Below are positions 16,390-24,572 of a DNA stretch of 64,000 nt, piece after piece. The stretch is taken from contig NZ_QXGH01000019.1 in NCBI RefSeq assembly GCF_003515065.1, forward strand, positions 62,001-126,000, read 5' to 3'. The notes under the pieces are model-generated. The model did no database searches. It was given only the letters and a program-made list of their open reading frames with translations, and was not told the DNA's origin. The stretch comes from Nocardioides immobilis (GTDB lineage: Bacteria > Actinomycetota > Actinomycetes > Propionibacteriales > Nocardioidaceae). Position 1 is the stretch's first letter. Every line of letters begins with the position of its first letter. A program made the translations under genes and the position numbers.

Positions 16390-17970
16390 ATGGGCGACCT
16401 CGCGACGTACCGCCGCAAGCGGAACTTCGGTCGTACGCCGGAGCCGGCCGGCGCGGACTCGGGCGGCGGGAACGGCGACCGACGGTTCGTCGTCCAGCGC
16501 CATCGGGCAAGCCGGCTGCACTACGACCTGCGCTTCGAGATCGACGGGGTGCTGGTGAGCTGGGCGGTGCCCAAGGGGCCGACCCTCGACCCAGCCGTCA
16601 AGCGGATGGCGGTGCACGTCGAGGACCACCCGATCGAGTACCTCCACTTCGAGGGCGTCATCCCCGGCGGACAGTACGGCGGCGGCGACGTCATCGTGTG
16701 GGACACCGGGACCTGGGAGCCTGCGAAGACCGACGACCCGGCGGCCGCGCTGGAGCAGGGCGAGCTGCACGCCGAGGTGCACGGCGAGAAGCTGCGCGGT
16801 CGACTCGTGCTGGTGCGCCGCGACCACAGGGACAGCGACGAGTCCGGCGACAAGGAGCAGTGGCTGCTGCTGCACAAGAAGGACCGGTACGCCGTGGCGG
16901 GCTGGGATCCGGAGCAGCACCCGCGCTCGGTGCTGACCGGGCGCACCAACGCCGAGGTCAAGGAGGACCCGGACCGGATGTGGCGCTCGGACGCCCCCGC
17001 CGACGAGGCCGAGGTGTCGATGCTCCCCGACCAGGTCTCCGACGACGCGGTCGCGGCCCTCGAGGAGCTCGGCAAGGAGGGCACCTGGGAGGTGTTCGAC
17101 CGCCGCCTCAAGGTGACGAACCTGGACAAGGTGCTCTTCCCCGGCGATCCACCCGTGACGAAGCGCGAGCTGCTCGCGTACGTCGCCCGGATCGCGCCGC
17201 TCTCGATGCCCTACCTGGAGGGCCGGGCGATCAACCTGCACCGCTACCCGGACGGCGCGGACACCAAGGGGTTCTGGCACAAGGAGCTGCCGAAGCACGC
17301 GCCCGACTGGCTGCCGCGGTGGGAGAACCCGGAGGCGGACCCCGGCGAGACGACCACCTATCTCGTGGTCGACGAGCCCGCTGCGCTCCTCTGGGCCGCG
17401 AACTTCGGCGCACTGGAGTGGCACCCGTGGACGTCACGGACCGAGGCGATGCACGAGCCGACGTACGCAATGGTCGATCTCGACCCCGGCGAGCGGACCA
17501 CGTGGGAGGAGCTGCTCGAGCTGGCCCGCTTGCACCGGACCGCGCTCGACCACCTCGGCGTGGCCGCACGGGCCAAGGTGACCGGCAAGCGGGGCATCCA
17601 GATCTGGGTCCCCGTCCGGCCCGGCTACACCTTCGACGAGAGCCGGGCCTGGACCGAGAAGCTGTCGAAGACCGTCGGCAAGGTGCTGCCCGACCTCGTC
17701 TCCTGGAAGTGGGAGAAGAAGGACCGCGGCGGGCTGGCCCGCCTGGACTACACCCAGAACGCGATCAACAAGACGCTGGTGGCGCCGTACTCCACGCGGC
17801 CCGCCGCCGGGGCTCCCGTCTCCGTGCCGATCGGCTGGGCCGAGCTCGACGACCCGGACCTGCGGCCCGACCGCTGGAACGTCCGCACGGTCCTCGACCG
17901 GATCGAGGAGCGCGGCGACCCGTTCCGTGCCCTGCTCGGCGTCGAGCAGGACCTGCCCGAGATCAGATGA
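16390..17970 (+). CDS. LigD-type protein: 3'-phosphoesterase + polymerase domains, no ligase
   Basis: A 526-aa DNA end-processing protein of the bacterial non-homologous end-joining family. Residues 1-170 are the 3'-phosphoesterase (PE) domain: FVVQRHRASRLHYDLRFE near 38-55, WAVPKGPTLDP near 64 and HPIEYLHFEGVIPGGQYGGG near 83-102. Residues about 230-520 are the primase-polymerase (Pol) domain with TNLDKVLFP near 244, RYPDG near 287, the catalytic MVDLDPGE near 363-370 and GKRGIQIWVP near 400. The ATP-dependent ligase domain of canonical LigD is absent and the domain order is PE-Pol rather than Pol-PE-Lig. A separate ligase and Ku would be needed; neither is in this window. Confidence 0.92.
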   Translation: MGDLATYRRKRNFGRTPEPAGADSGGGNGDRRFVVQRHRASRLHYDLRFEIDGVLVSWAVPKGPTLDPAVKRMAVHVEDHPIEYLHFEGVIPGGQYGGGDVIVWDTGTWEPAKTDDPAAALEQGELHAEVHGEKLRGRLVLVRRDHRDSDESGDKEQWLLLHKKDRYAVAGWDPEQHPRSVLTGRTNAEVKEDPDRMWRSDAPADEAEVSMLPDQVSDDAVAALEELGKEGTWEVFDRRLKVTNLDKVLFPGDPPVTKRELLAYVARIAPLSMPYLEGRAINLHRYPDGADTKGFWHKELPKHAPDWLPRWENPEADPGETTTYLVVDEPAALLWAANFGALEWHPWTSRTEAMHEPTYAMVDLDPGERTTWEELLELARLHRTALDHLGVAARAKVTGKRGIQIWVPVRPGYTFDESRAWTEKLSKTVGKVLPDLVSWKWEKKDRGGLARLDYTQNAINKTLVAPYSTRPAAGAPVSVPIGWAELDDPDLRPDRWNVRTVLDRIEERGDPFRALLGVEQDLPEIR

Positions 17971-18028
17971 GGAGCCTGCCTACGATCGAGCCGGTCGATC
18001 GCGACCGACCTCGACCGCACGCTCAACC

Positions 18029-18835
18029 TCACCCCTGGTGAACTGTCTCGCAGTCGCTTTCGACGACGTCACCGGCGTCGATGTGGACCACGTCATCCCC
18101 ATCGCCGCACCTCACCGAATCGTTGGCCTCAACGCCGTCGGAGACGAAGATGACGTCGGCACCAGGGCCACCGTCGACGATGTCGTCGCCGGCACCGCCG
18201 TGGATCGTGTCGTCGCCGGGCCCGCCGTAGGATCTGTCGTCCCCGTCCCCGCCGTTGACGACGTCCCGTCCGGCGTTCCCGTTCGCCCGGTCGTCCCCAG
18301 CACCGCTGCGGAGCGTGTCAGCACCCGGGCGGCCAAGAAGGCGGTCGGACGTGGCGTTCCCCGTGATGAGGTCGTTTCCTGCTCCCCCGTCGATGTAGTC
18401 GGTGCCGGATCCGCCCTCGAGACGGTCGGCCCCACCCGCACCGGACAGGAAGTCGTCACCGAGCCCGCCGATGGCGTGGTCGGCACTGCCCGTGTCGGCG
18501 CCGTCGTCACCGTAGATCCGGTCCCCGCCGTCCCCGCCGTCGAGGTAGTCGTAGCCGAAGCCGCCGACGAGCTGGTCACTGCCACGGCCGCCGCGGAGGA
18601 CGTCGTCGCCCTGGCTGCCGAACAGCTCATCATCCCCGCGCAGCCCGCAGATGATGTTGTCGCGACGGTCGCCGAAGATCTGGTCGTCGCCCGGGCCACC
18701 GAGGAACTGACGCTGACACGTCCCTGCTGGCCCGGCTGGCTCCCCGGCCAGGGCAGGCGCGGCACTCGACGGGGACAGATACGCGAGCGCCACGCACGTG
18801 GACGCGGCGAGGAGGAGTGAGACGTGGTCACGCAT
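18029..18835 (-). CDS. Secreted calcium-binding repeat (RTX-type) protein
   Basis: A 268-aa protein with an N-terminal Sec signal peptide (MRDHVSLLLAASTCVALAYL, probable cleavage near residue 30) followed by about 20 glycine/aspartate-rich nonapeptide repeats of GGxGxDxux type from residue 46 to 245, for example GGPGDDQIFG and GGAGDDIVDG. Such repeats fold into a parallel beta-roll that binds Ca2+. Cysteines at about 40, 63, 243 and 262 could form disulfides. In Gram-negatives RTX proteins use type I secretion; here the Sec signal argues for general secretion. No catalytic domain is present, so a structural or matrix role is likely but unproven. Confidence 0.85.
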   Translation of the reverse strand: MRDHVSLLLAASTCVALAYLSPSSAAPALAGEPAGPAGTCQRQFLGGPGDDQIFGDRRDNIICGLRGDDELFGSQGDDVLRGGRGSDQLVGGFGYDYLDGGDGGDRIYGDDGADTGSADHAIGGLGDDFLSGAGGADRLEGGSGTDYIDGGAGNDLITGNATSDRLLGRPGADTLRSGAGDDRANGNAGRDVVNGGDGDDRSYGGPGDDTIHGGAGDDIVDGGPGADVIFVSDGVEANDSVRCGDGDDVVHIDAGDVVESDCETVHQG

Positions 18836-18904
18836 GGTCCATTAACTCGCTGATCCTTCGTCGGCGCAGGAGGTTCGGCAAGAAGAGGGGGCCCTGGCGG
18901 ACCG

Positions 18905-19486
18905 TCAAGCGATCGCGGCGGTGCCGAACGCGACGTTGAACCGATCGCACCAGATGACGACGGACTTCATGTCCGCGAGGTTGGCATCAGCGGGGATCTC
19001 GTAGTTCTGGTCGCCGATGTTGCCCTTGAGGGAGCCGAGCTTGACGTAGTCGCCGTCGTCGTAGATGCCCCACGAGTCGCTGCAGCCCTCGCAGTCACCG
19101 CCGCTCTTCTGGTCGGTGATCCACACGTGGACGTCGGGGCCGTTGGAGGTCTCGAAGCCCTCGAGGCGCAGATAGCGGCTGCCGTCGTCGCGCAGGTAGA
19201 TCACCGCCCGGCCGGAGGTGCCGTGCTCGGCGTCGATGAAGTCCGCCGCGGCCAGCTCGACCCGGCGCGGCCCGTCGGCCGTCTCGTCATCGGTCGGCTG
19301 TCCCTCCGGGAACGAGGTCTGGGACAGGCCGTCGGACGCCGTGCCGACCACCTCGCCGGCCTCGTCCGCCTCGTCGACCTTGTCGTCGACGAAGAGCAAC
19401 CAGGGCTGGAACAGCAGGAGTCCGACCACCACCGCCACGAGGACCACGCCACCGACAGCAAGCCAGATCGTCTTCTTGCGGCTCAT
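18905..19486 (-). CDS. Membrane-anchored DM13-domain protein
   Basis: A 193-aa protein with one N-terminal membrane anchor (residues 6-26), an acidic linker and a DM13 domain from about residue 75. The domain shows AADFIDAEHGTSGRAVIYL, LEGFETSNGPDVHVWI and the conserved VVIWCDRFNVAFG near the C-terminus, whose cysteine is proposed in the family to act in redox chemistry. Two further cysteines (DCEGC) sit between. It starts 13 bp after the last permease gene with a good AGGAGA site, so it is the fourth gene of the ABC transporter operon and may act outside the membrane on what the transporter handles. Confidence 0.88.
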   Translation of the reverse strand: MSRKKTIWLAVGGVVLVAVVVGLLLFQPWLLFVDDKVDEADEAGEVVGTASDGLSQTSFPEGQPTDDETADGPRRVELAAADFIDAEHGTSGRAVIYLRDDGSRYLRLEGFETSNGPDVHVWITDQKSGGDCEGCSDSWGIYDDGDYVKLGSLKGNIGDQNYEIPADANLADMKSVVIWCDRFNVAFGTAAIA

Positions 19487-19499
19487 CAGCCATCTCTCC

Positions 19500-20324
19500 T
19501 CAGGTCAGCAGCAGCCTGTCGAGCCTCCGGCGTACGACCAGGAGACCCACCACCCCCATGACCAGAAGGTAGACGACTGAAACCAGCGAGGCGACGGAAA
19601 CCGCGCCGGTGGTGAGCTCGCGGCACAGCACCACGCCGCGGTAGAGCGGTGTGCACTCGACGACCCACCGCACCGGCCCGGAGTAGGTGTCGACCGGGAA
19701 GAACGTCGCGGAGAACAAGAACAGGGGCAGCTGGACCAGCGTGATCTTGTCGAAGTCCTGGAAGTTGCGCATCCAGGTCGTCGCCGCCATGCAGACCGCG
19801 CTGAACGCGAAGCCGATGAGCAGCACCGCGGGCAGCGCCAGCACCGCCCACCACGACTCGATCAGCCCCATGGCCAGCATGACGAGCAGGAACATCACGG
19901 CGTACGACGACCCGCGGAGCTGCCCCCACGCGATCTCGCCGCGGGCGATGTCGCCCGTCGTCAGCGGCGTAGCGAGCATCTGGTCGTAGAGCTTGACGTA
20001 CTTCAGCTTGAAGAAGACGTTGAACGTCGAGTCGAGCAGCGCGCCGTTGAACGCGGACGCGGCGAGCATCCCGGGGGCGACGAAGGTCGCGTAGGAGACC
20101 TCGTTGCCACCGACCTCGAAGCCCTCGACCAGCGCACCGACGCCGATGCCGATCGAGAGCAGGTAGAAGACCGGCTCGAGGAAGCCGGTGATGAAGAGCT
20201 TCCACGCGTCGCGGTAGACGACGTAGTTGCGCAGCACCAGAATCCTGGTCGCAGCTCCCGGGCCGAGCGGTTGGACCTGGGTCGTGTCGGAGGCGAGCAG
20301 CGGTGTGGTCGGCGGCGCGGTCAT
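19500..20324 (-). CDS. ABC transporter permease (ABC-2 type)
   Basis: A 274-aa integral membrane protein with six predicted membrane segments, beginning with a cytoplasmic stretch and FLEPVFYLLSIGIGVG. The YVKLYDQMLATPLTTGDIARGE segment and the LFLFSATFFPVDTY segment are typical of ABC-2 permeases of the NodJ/DrrB kind used for drug or lipid-linked export. The start overlaps the previous permease stop by 4 nt. It pairs with the neighbouring permease, to which it is similar in length and motifs, so the exporter is probably a heterodimeric permease with one ATPase. Confidence 0.92.
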   Translation of the reverse strand: MTAPPTTPLLASDTTQVQPLGPGAATRILVLRNYVVYRDAWKLFITGFLEPVFYLLSIGIGVGALVEGFEVGGNEVSYATFVAPGMLAASAFNGALLDSTFNVFFKLKYVKLYDQMLATPLTTGDIARGEIAWGQLRGSSYAVMFLLVMLAMGLIESWWAVLALPAVLLIGFAFSAVCMAATTWMRNFQDFDKITLVQLPLFLFSATFFPVDTYSGPVRWVVECTPLYRGVVLCRELTTGAVSVASLVSVVYLLVMGVVGLLVVRRRLDRLLLT

Positions 20325-21154
20325 GTGATCATCCGCTTCGTCAGGCCGGACACCGACCATCGCCACCCGAGCAGCATCAGCACCACGAGGACCGCGACGT
20401 TGACGCCGGCGACCCACCAGGTGACGTGGTCGAGGGCGAACATCCGGGACAGGTTGACGCCCTGCCACAACGGCGTCAGCCGCGCCAGCCACGAGCCGAC
20501 GTCGCCGAGGTTGCTGACGGGGAAGAACGCGCCCGAGAACAAGAACAGCGGGAAGACACCGAGCCGGAACAGGACGCCGAAGCTCTCCTCCGACCTGCTG
20601 CGGGTGGCGAAGGCGTAGACCAGCGTCGCGAAGGTCATGCCGCAGAGCACCTGCGACGCGAAGGCCAGGAACGGCCCCCACCACGACTCGTAGACGCCGA
20701 ACGGCGCCATCACCGCCGTGAACAGCGCGCACGTCGCCGTCAGGTGCAGCGCGACCGAGGCCAGGTGCGCGCCCACGACGTGGCGCGGCTGCAGCGGCGT
20801 GGCGAGCATCGACTCGTAGATCCGCTGCCACTTGATCATGCCCATGACCGGCCAGGTGGTCTCGGACACCGCGGTCTGCATCGCGTGCGACGCGATCAGG
20901 CCGGGCACGACGAAGGCGAGGTACGACGGCGCCCCCTCCAGCTGGTCGGGGTCGGCCGCGACGAAGCCGCCGAGCAGGACGCCCATCGCCAGCACGTAGA
21001 GGAACGGGGAGAGGAACGAGGAGACCACGACCCCGCGCCAGGTGCGGGCCCACAGCGTCGCCCAGTAGTCGACCTGCCGCAGCACGCCCTCCTTGAACGG
21101 GAGGTCGCGCGGCGCCACCGCCTCGCTGATCGGGCCTGTCGAGATCGCCCCCAT
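20321..21154 (-). CDS. ABC transporter permease (ABC-2 type)
   Basis: A 277-aa membrane protein homologous to the next gene, with the matching segments IKWQRIYESMLATPLQPRHVVGAHL and LFLFSGAFFPVSNLGDV. Six membrane segments are predicted. The ATG at 21154 shares one base with the stop of the ATPase gene (TGATG) and its own stop overlaps the following start, so the three genes are translated as a coupled series. Substrate is not evident; homologous systems export antibiotics, glycolipids or teichoic-acid precursors. Confidence 0.92.
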   Translation of the reverse strand: MGAISTGPISEAVAPRDLPFKEGVLRQVDYWATLWARTWRGVVVSSFLSPFLYVLAMGVLLGGFVAADPDQLEGAPSYLAFVVPGLIASHAMQTAVSETTWPVMGMIKWQRIYESMLATPLQPRHVVGAHLASVALHLTATCALFTAVMAPFGVYESWWGPFLAFASQVLCGMTFATLVYAFATRSRSEESFGVLFRLGVFPLFLFSGAFFPVSNLGDVGSWLARLTPLWQGVNLSRMFALDHVTWWVAGVNVAVLVVLMLLGWRWSVSGLTKRMIT

Positions 21155-22095
21155 CAGTCGACCAGCGTTCGACCGGTGAGGCGGAGGAAGACGTCCTCCA
21201 GCGTGGAGCGTCGTACGAGCGTGGCCAGCGGCTGCAGGCCGCGCTCGTGCGTCTTGGCCAACACCTCTTCGCCGTCGTGGGTGTAGACGAGCAGCCGGTC
21301 GGGCAGCACCTCGACCCGCTCGCCGAGGTCGCCGATCACCTCGGCGTGGTCGGCGTGCTCGCCGGCGCCGAACCGGAGCTCGGCCACCTCGCGGGTCGAG
21401 TGGGTCCGGATCAGGTCGAGCGGCGCGCCCTCGGCGACGATCACGCCCTTGTCCATGACGACCAGCCGGTCGCACAGCTGCTCGGCCTCGTCCATGTAGT
21501 GCGTGCTCAGCACCAGGGTGACCCCGGCGTGCTTGAGCCGGAACAGCTGGTCCCACAGGACGTGGCGGGCCTGCGGGTCGAGGCCGGTCGTCGGCTCGTC
21601 GAGGAGCAGCAGGTCGGGGCGGTTGATCAACGAGCGGGCGATCGTGAGCCGCCGCTTCATGCCGCCGGAGAGCTCCTCGACCTTCGACTTCGCCTTCTCG
21701 GTGAGCTTCGCGAACTCCAACAGCTCGACGACCCGCTCGCGGACGACCTGCTTCGGCAGCCCGAAGTAGCGGCCGTAGATGTAGAGGTTGTCGAAGACGT
21801 TCAGCTCCTGGTCGAGGTTGTCCTCCTGCGGGCACACCCCGAGCCGGCCGCGGATCGCCGGGCCGTCCACGGCCGGGTCCATGCCGAGGATCCGCAGCTC
21901 GCCGCCGCTGATCGGGGACACCGACGCGACCATCCGCATCGTCGACGACTTGCCGGCGCCGTTGGGTCCGAGGAGGCCGAACGCCTCCCCCTTGCGCACG
22001 TCGAGATCGATGCCCTTGACCGCCTCGAAGCTCTCACCCGAATTCTGGCGAAACTTCTTCCGCAGCCCGCGGGCGGTGATCATCGAGTCGGTCAC
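21154..22095 (-). CDS. ABC transporter ATP-binding protein
   Basis: A 313-aa ATPase with Walker A GPNGAGKSS (about residues 41-49), Q-loop CPQEDNLDQ, signature LSGGMKRRL, Walker B LLLLDEPTTGLDP and the switch histidine in LSTHYMDEAEQLCD. The C-terminal domain ending TLEDVFLRLTGR is typical of DrrA/NodI-type exporters. A GTG at 22095 with an AGGA site 8 nt away is preferred; an ATG four codons inside (22083) is an alternative. First gene of the operon ATPase-permease-permease-DM13. Confidence 0.95.
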   Translation of the reverse strand: MTDSMITARGLRKKFRQNSGESFEAVKGIDLDVRKGEAFGLLGPNGAGKSSTMRMVASVSPISGGELRILGMDPAVDGPAIRGRLGVCPQEDNLDQELNVFDNLYIYGRYFGLPKQVVRERVVELLEFAKLTEKAKSKVEELSGGMKRRLTIARSLINRPDLLLLDEPTTGLDPQARHVLWDQLFRLKHAGVTLVLSTHYMDEAEQLCDRLVVMDKGVIVAEGAPLDLIRTHSTREVAELRFGAGEHADHAEVIGDLGERVEVLPDRLLVYTHDGEEVLAKTHERGLQPLATLVRRSTLEDVFLRLTGRTLVD

Positions 22096-22149
22096 CCGGC
22101 TGATCCTAGGTACGGACGGCGACTGCGGCCCTCGAATATCGTCGGACAA

Positions 22150-22662
22150 ATGCCCGGACCTCTCGTTCTCGTCGAGGGCGCCAGCGACCGCACCGCACTG
22201 GTGACGCTCGCCGGCGGGCTGGGCCATGACCTGACCGGCGTCGAGGTGGTCAGCATGGGCGGCATCACCAACCTGCGGCGGCACCTCGCCGACCTCGCCG
22301 ACGGCCGCTCGGTCGTCGTGCTCCACGACGCCGGGGCGTCGTCGTACGTCGACCGCACGCTGGCCCGGTACGACGGCGAGGTCGCGCGGTTCGTCTGTGA
22401 CGCCGACCTCGAGGACGAGCTGGTCCGCGCGCTCGGCATCCCGCGGGTGCTCGAGGTCGTCGCGACTGCGGGTGACCTCGACGCCTGGCACATCCTGCTG
22501 AACCAGCCCTACCACCGCGGACGGCCGGAGGCCGCGGTGCTACGGCGCTTCTGGGGGACGACCAGCGGTCGGAAGGAGAAGTACGCCGCGCTCCTGGCGG
22601 CCGCGCTCGATCCCGGTCAGGTGCCGGCCCCGCTGGCAGGAGTTCTTGCGGAGGTCGGCTGA
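22150..22662 (+). CDS. Small TOPRIM-domain protein
   Basis: A 170-aa protein with the acidic TOPRIM signature: LVLVEGASDRTALVTLA (residues 5-21, Glu9), a central VVVLHDAG (about 55) and CDADLEDELVRALG (about 82-95). It resembles the TOPRIM half of OLD-family nucleases but has no ABC-ATPase portion. No ribosome site is obvious; a TATCGT hexamer 7 nt before the ATG suggests a leaderless transcript. It is transcribed divergently from the ABC operon. Its role, perhaps a nuclease or nucleic-acid-binding enzyme, is unknown. Confidence 0.75.
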   Translation: MPGPLVLVEGASDRTALVTLAGGLGHDLTGVEVVSMGGITNLRRHLADLADGRSVVVLHDAGASSYVDRTLARYDGEVARFVCDADLEDELVRALGIPRVLEVVATAGDLDAWHILLNQPYHRGRPEAAVLRRFWGTTSGRKEKYAALLAAALDPGQVPAPLAGVLAEVG

Positions 22663-22688
22663 CGACGGCAACCGCGGGCGCTGCGCGA

Positions 22689-23048
22689 CTACACCGGGTT
22701 CCCCCCGAACCCGACCTCGTTCCCATCGGGATCGCGATAGATCACCTTCCGCACGCCGTTGTCGTACGTCTCCCGCACCGCGGGCTCGATCCCGCGGCCG
22801 TTGATCGCGGCGACCCGCTCGTCGAGGTCGTCGACGAAGACCGTGACGGACCCGTGACCGGCGCGGTCGGGCCGTTCCTCCACGACCAGCCACCGGGCCG
22901 GCGCGACCTCCCAGACCGCTTCGGTCTCGTGCGCCTTGAACGTCGGCGGACAACCCATGAACCGCTCCCACCACGGATAGGCGACCGCGTAGTCGCGCAC
23001 ACAGCTGGTTGCGAACAGCTCGACACCGTCCTCGAGGAAGTCGCTCAT
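22689..23048 (-). CDS. VOC-family protein
   Basis: A 119-aa single-domain glyoxalase/bleomycin-resistance-like protein: an initial strand with paired SCVRDYAVAYPWWERFMG, a central VTVFVDDLDERVAAINGRGI and the closing YRDPDGNEVGFGGNP motif containing the usual metal-site glutamate. The ATG overlaps the methyltransferase stop by 4 nt, so it is the downstream gene of that pair. The substrate is not predictable. Confidence 0.82.
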   Translation of the reverse strand: MSDFLEDGVELFATSCVRDYAVAYPWWERFMGCPPTFKAHETEAVWEVAPARWLVVEERPDRAGHGSVTVFVDDLDERVAAINGRGIEPAVRETYDNGVRKVIYRDPDGNEVGFGGNPV

Positions 23049-24514
23049 GGTGAGGTCGACCCGCTACGGCGCGGAGACTCATCGGCGCGGCGTCCGATCC
23101 GCGCGCGCCACCAGTCGAGCGAGGCCGGACCGGCGCCGTACGCCGCCGTCATCGCCTCGCCGACTGCGGACAGCAGGGCCGGGCGGTCGGCGTCGCTCGC
23201 GTGCTGGGCCCGCCGGGCGAGCTCCGCGCCTGCCGCCCAGGCCTCCTGGTCCGCCGGCAGCGGCAGCCCGGCCAGCTGCCGGGCGCTCACCTTGACCGAG
23301 CCCGGCGTGAGCCCGGTGCCGAGGTAGCGTGCGGCGGCGTCCGCCACTACCGGTGGCGCGAGCAGTACGGCGAGGACCCGCCACAGGTCGGCGGGATCGT
23401 GCGGGACCACGGTGACGACCGGTACCGACGGCAACCACTCACCGCGCTCGTCGACGACCGCCTCGATCACCCGCCCCTGGCCGGCGACGAGCACCTTCGG
23501 GACCAGCCGGGACTCCGCCCACGCACCGAGCCGCGCGTCGGCCGCCGCCAGCCCGTCGACATCCACCACAGGTGCGTCGTACTGCTGCTTCGCGAAGCGG
23601 GTCGGCCGCCGTCCCCACTCGCTGCGGCCGGGCTCGATCAGGCCGCTGGTGATCAGCGGCGAGCCGGCGCCGCCGTCGCGGACGTGCGGGACCAGGCCGT
23701 AGTACTGGTCGCGGAAGTCGGCCGTGCAGGACGCGAGGTCGCCGAGCACGCCGGTGCCGGCGGGGAGGGCGAAGGCCGGGATCCCGAAGTACGGCGCAGC
23801 CAGCCTCCCCCAGTCGTCCGGGCCGGGGCCGCCGTCCGACCCGATCCGCACCACGGGCACGCACGCCAGCACCGAGGTCCCGCGGAAGACCGGCCGGGCG
23901 GACACCCAGAGGTCCGTCACCGCCCCCGCCGCGGCCGCCGCTGCCCGCACCGGCCCGGCGTCGCGGGCGCCGAGGACCGAGAGCGGCTGGACCAGGGCGA
24001 CCGTGCCTCCGGGCGCGGCCAGGCCGAGCGACCGATGGAGGAACGCGGCGCTGGTGTCGGTGTAGGCGCCGAGCCCGCCACGCTGGCCGGCGGTCCGGCG
24101 CTTGAGCTGGCCGAGGAACGGCGGGTTGCCGACGACCGCGTCGAAGCCCACGCCATCCCAGGCGGTCAGTCCGTCGGCCACCCGCACCCGGGCCTGGATC
24201 TCCTCGGCGGGCACGCTCGGGTCCTCGGCCTGCAGCCGCAGCCGGGCGATCCGGACCGCTTCGGGATCGAGGTCCGAGCCGTGCACCGCACGGACGCCGA
24301 CCCGTCGTGCCGCCGCGACGAGGAAGTGCCCGGTGCCGCACGCCGGGTCGAGCACCGTCGACGTACCCGGCACGAGCGCACGGTCGAGGATCCAGTCGAC
24401 GAGCTCGGGCGGGGTGTAGAACGCTCCGCGGCTCCGGCGCTCGTCGGACAGCTCCCCGACCAGCCGGTCCTCGTAGGCGGTCGCGAGCGCCTCGACCCGC
24501 TCCCGCTCCTCCAT
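23045..24514 (-). CDS. Orphan N6-adenine-type DNA methyltransferase
   Basis: A 489-aa class I methyltransferase. SAM motif I is DPACGTGHFL (about residues 56-65), the second acidic residue is in GSDLDPEA, and the catalytic motif IV is NPPF (about 130-133), the amino-methyltransferase signature. RGAFYTPPELVDWIL at 29-43 is characteristic of Eco57I/type I HsdM-like adenine methylases. A long C-terminal part could hold target recognition. There is no restriction or specificity subunit nearby. The start lies 23 bp from a palindrome proposed as the NrtR operator, so its expression could respond to that regulator. Confidence 0.85.
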   Translation of the reverse strand: MEERERVEALATAYEDRLVGELSDERRSRGAFYTPPELVDWILDRALVPGTSTVLDPACGTGHFLVAAARRVGVRAVHGSDLDPEAVRIARLRLQAEDPSVPAEEIQARVRVADGLTAWDGVGFDAVVGNPPFLGQLKRRTAGQRGGLGAYTDTSAAFLHRSLGLAAPGGTVALVQPLSVLGARDAGPVRAAAAAAGAVTDLWVSARPVFRGTSVLACVPVVRIGSDGGPGPDDWGRLAAPYFGIPAFALPAGTGVLGDLASCTADFRDQYYGLVPHVRDGGAGSPLITSGLIEPGRSEWGRRPTRFAKQQYDAPVVDVDGLAAADARLGAWAESRLVPKVLVAGQGRVIEAVVDERGEWLPSVPVVTVVPHDPADLWRVLAVLLAPPVVADAAARYLGTGLTPGSVKVSARQLAGLPLPADQEAWAAGAELARRAQHASDADRPALLSAVGEAMTAAYGAGPASLDWWRARIGRRADESPRRSGSTSP

Positions 24515-24536
24515 CCGCGCAGGCTATCCCCGGTAT

Positions 24537-24559
24537 GTTATAGTCAGTTTGACTACAAC
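24537..24559. promoter_or_regulatory. Probable NrtR operator
   Basis: GTTATAGTCA and TGACTACAAC are 10-bp inverted arms with one mismatch around GTT, immediately upstream of the pncB-pncA start and in a locally AT-rich stretch. A Nudix-winged-helix regulator of NrtR type is encoded at the end of the same operon, and NrtR proteins are known to repress NAD salvage genes. The site also lies between the divergent methyltransferase and pncB promoters. Confidence 0.65.
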
Positions 24560-24572
24560 GAGGAGCGTCACC

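Noticed and set aside
17991..18008. Hairpin CGGTCG-ATCG-CGACCG between ligD-like and RTX genes
   Set aside because: The stem is only 6 bp with no T-run; too weak to call a terminator.
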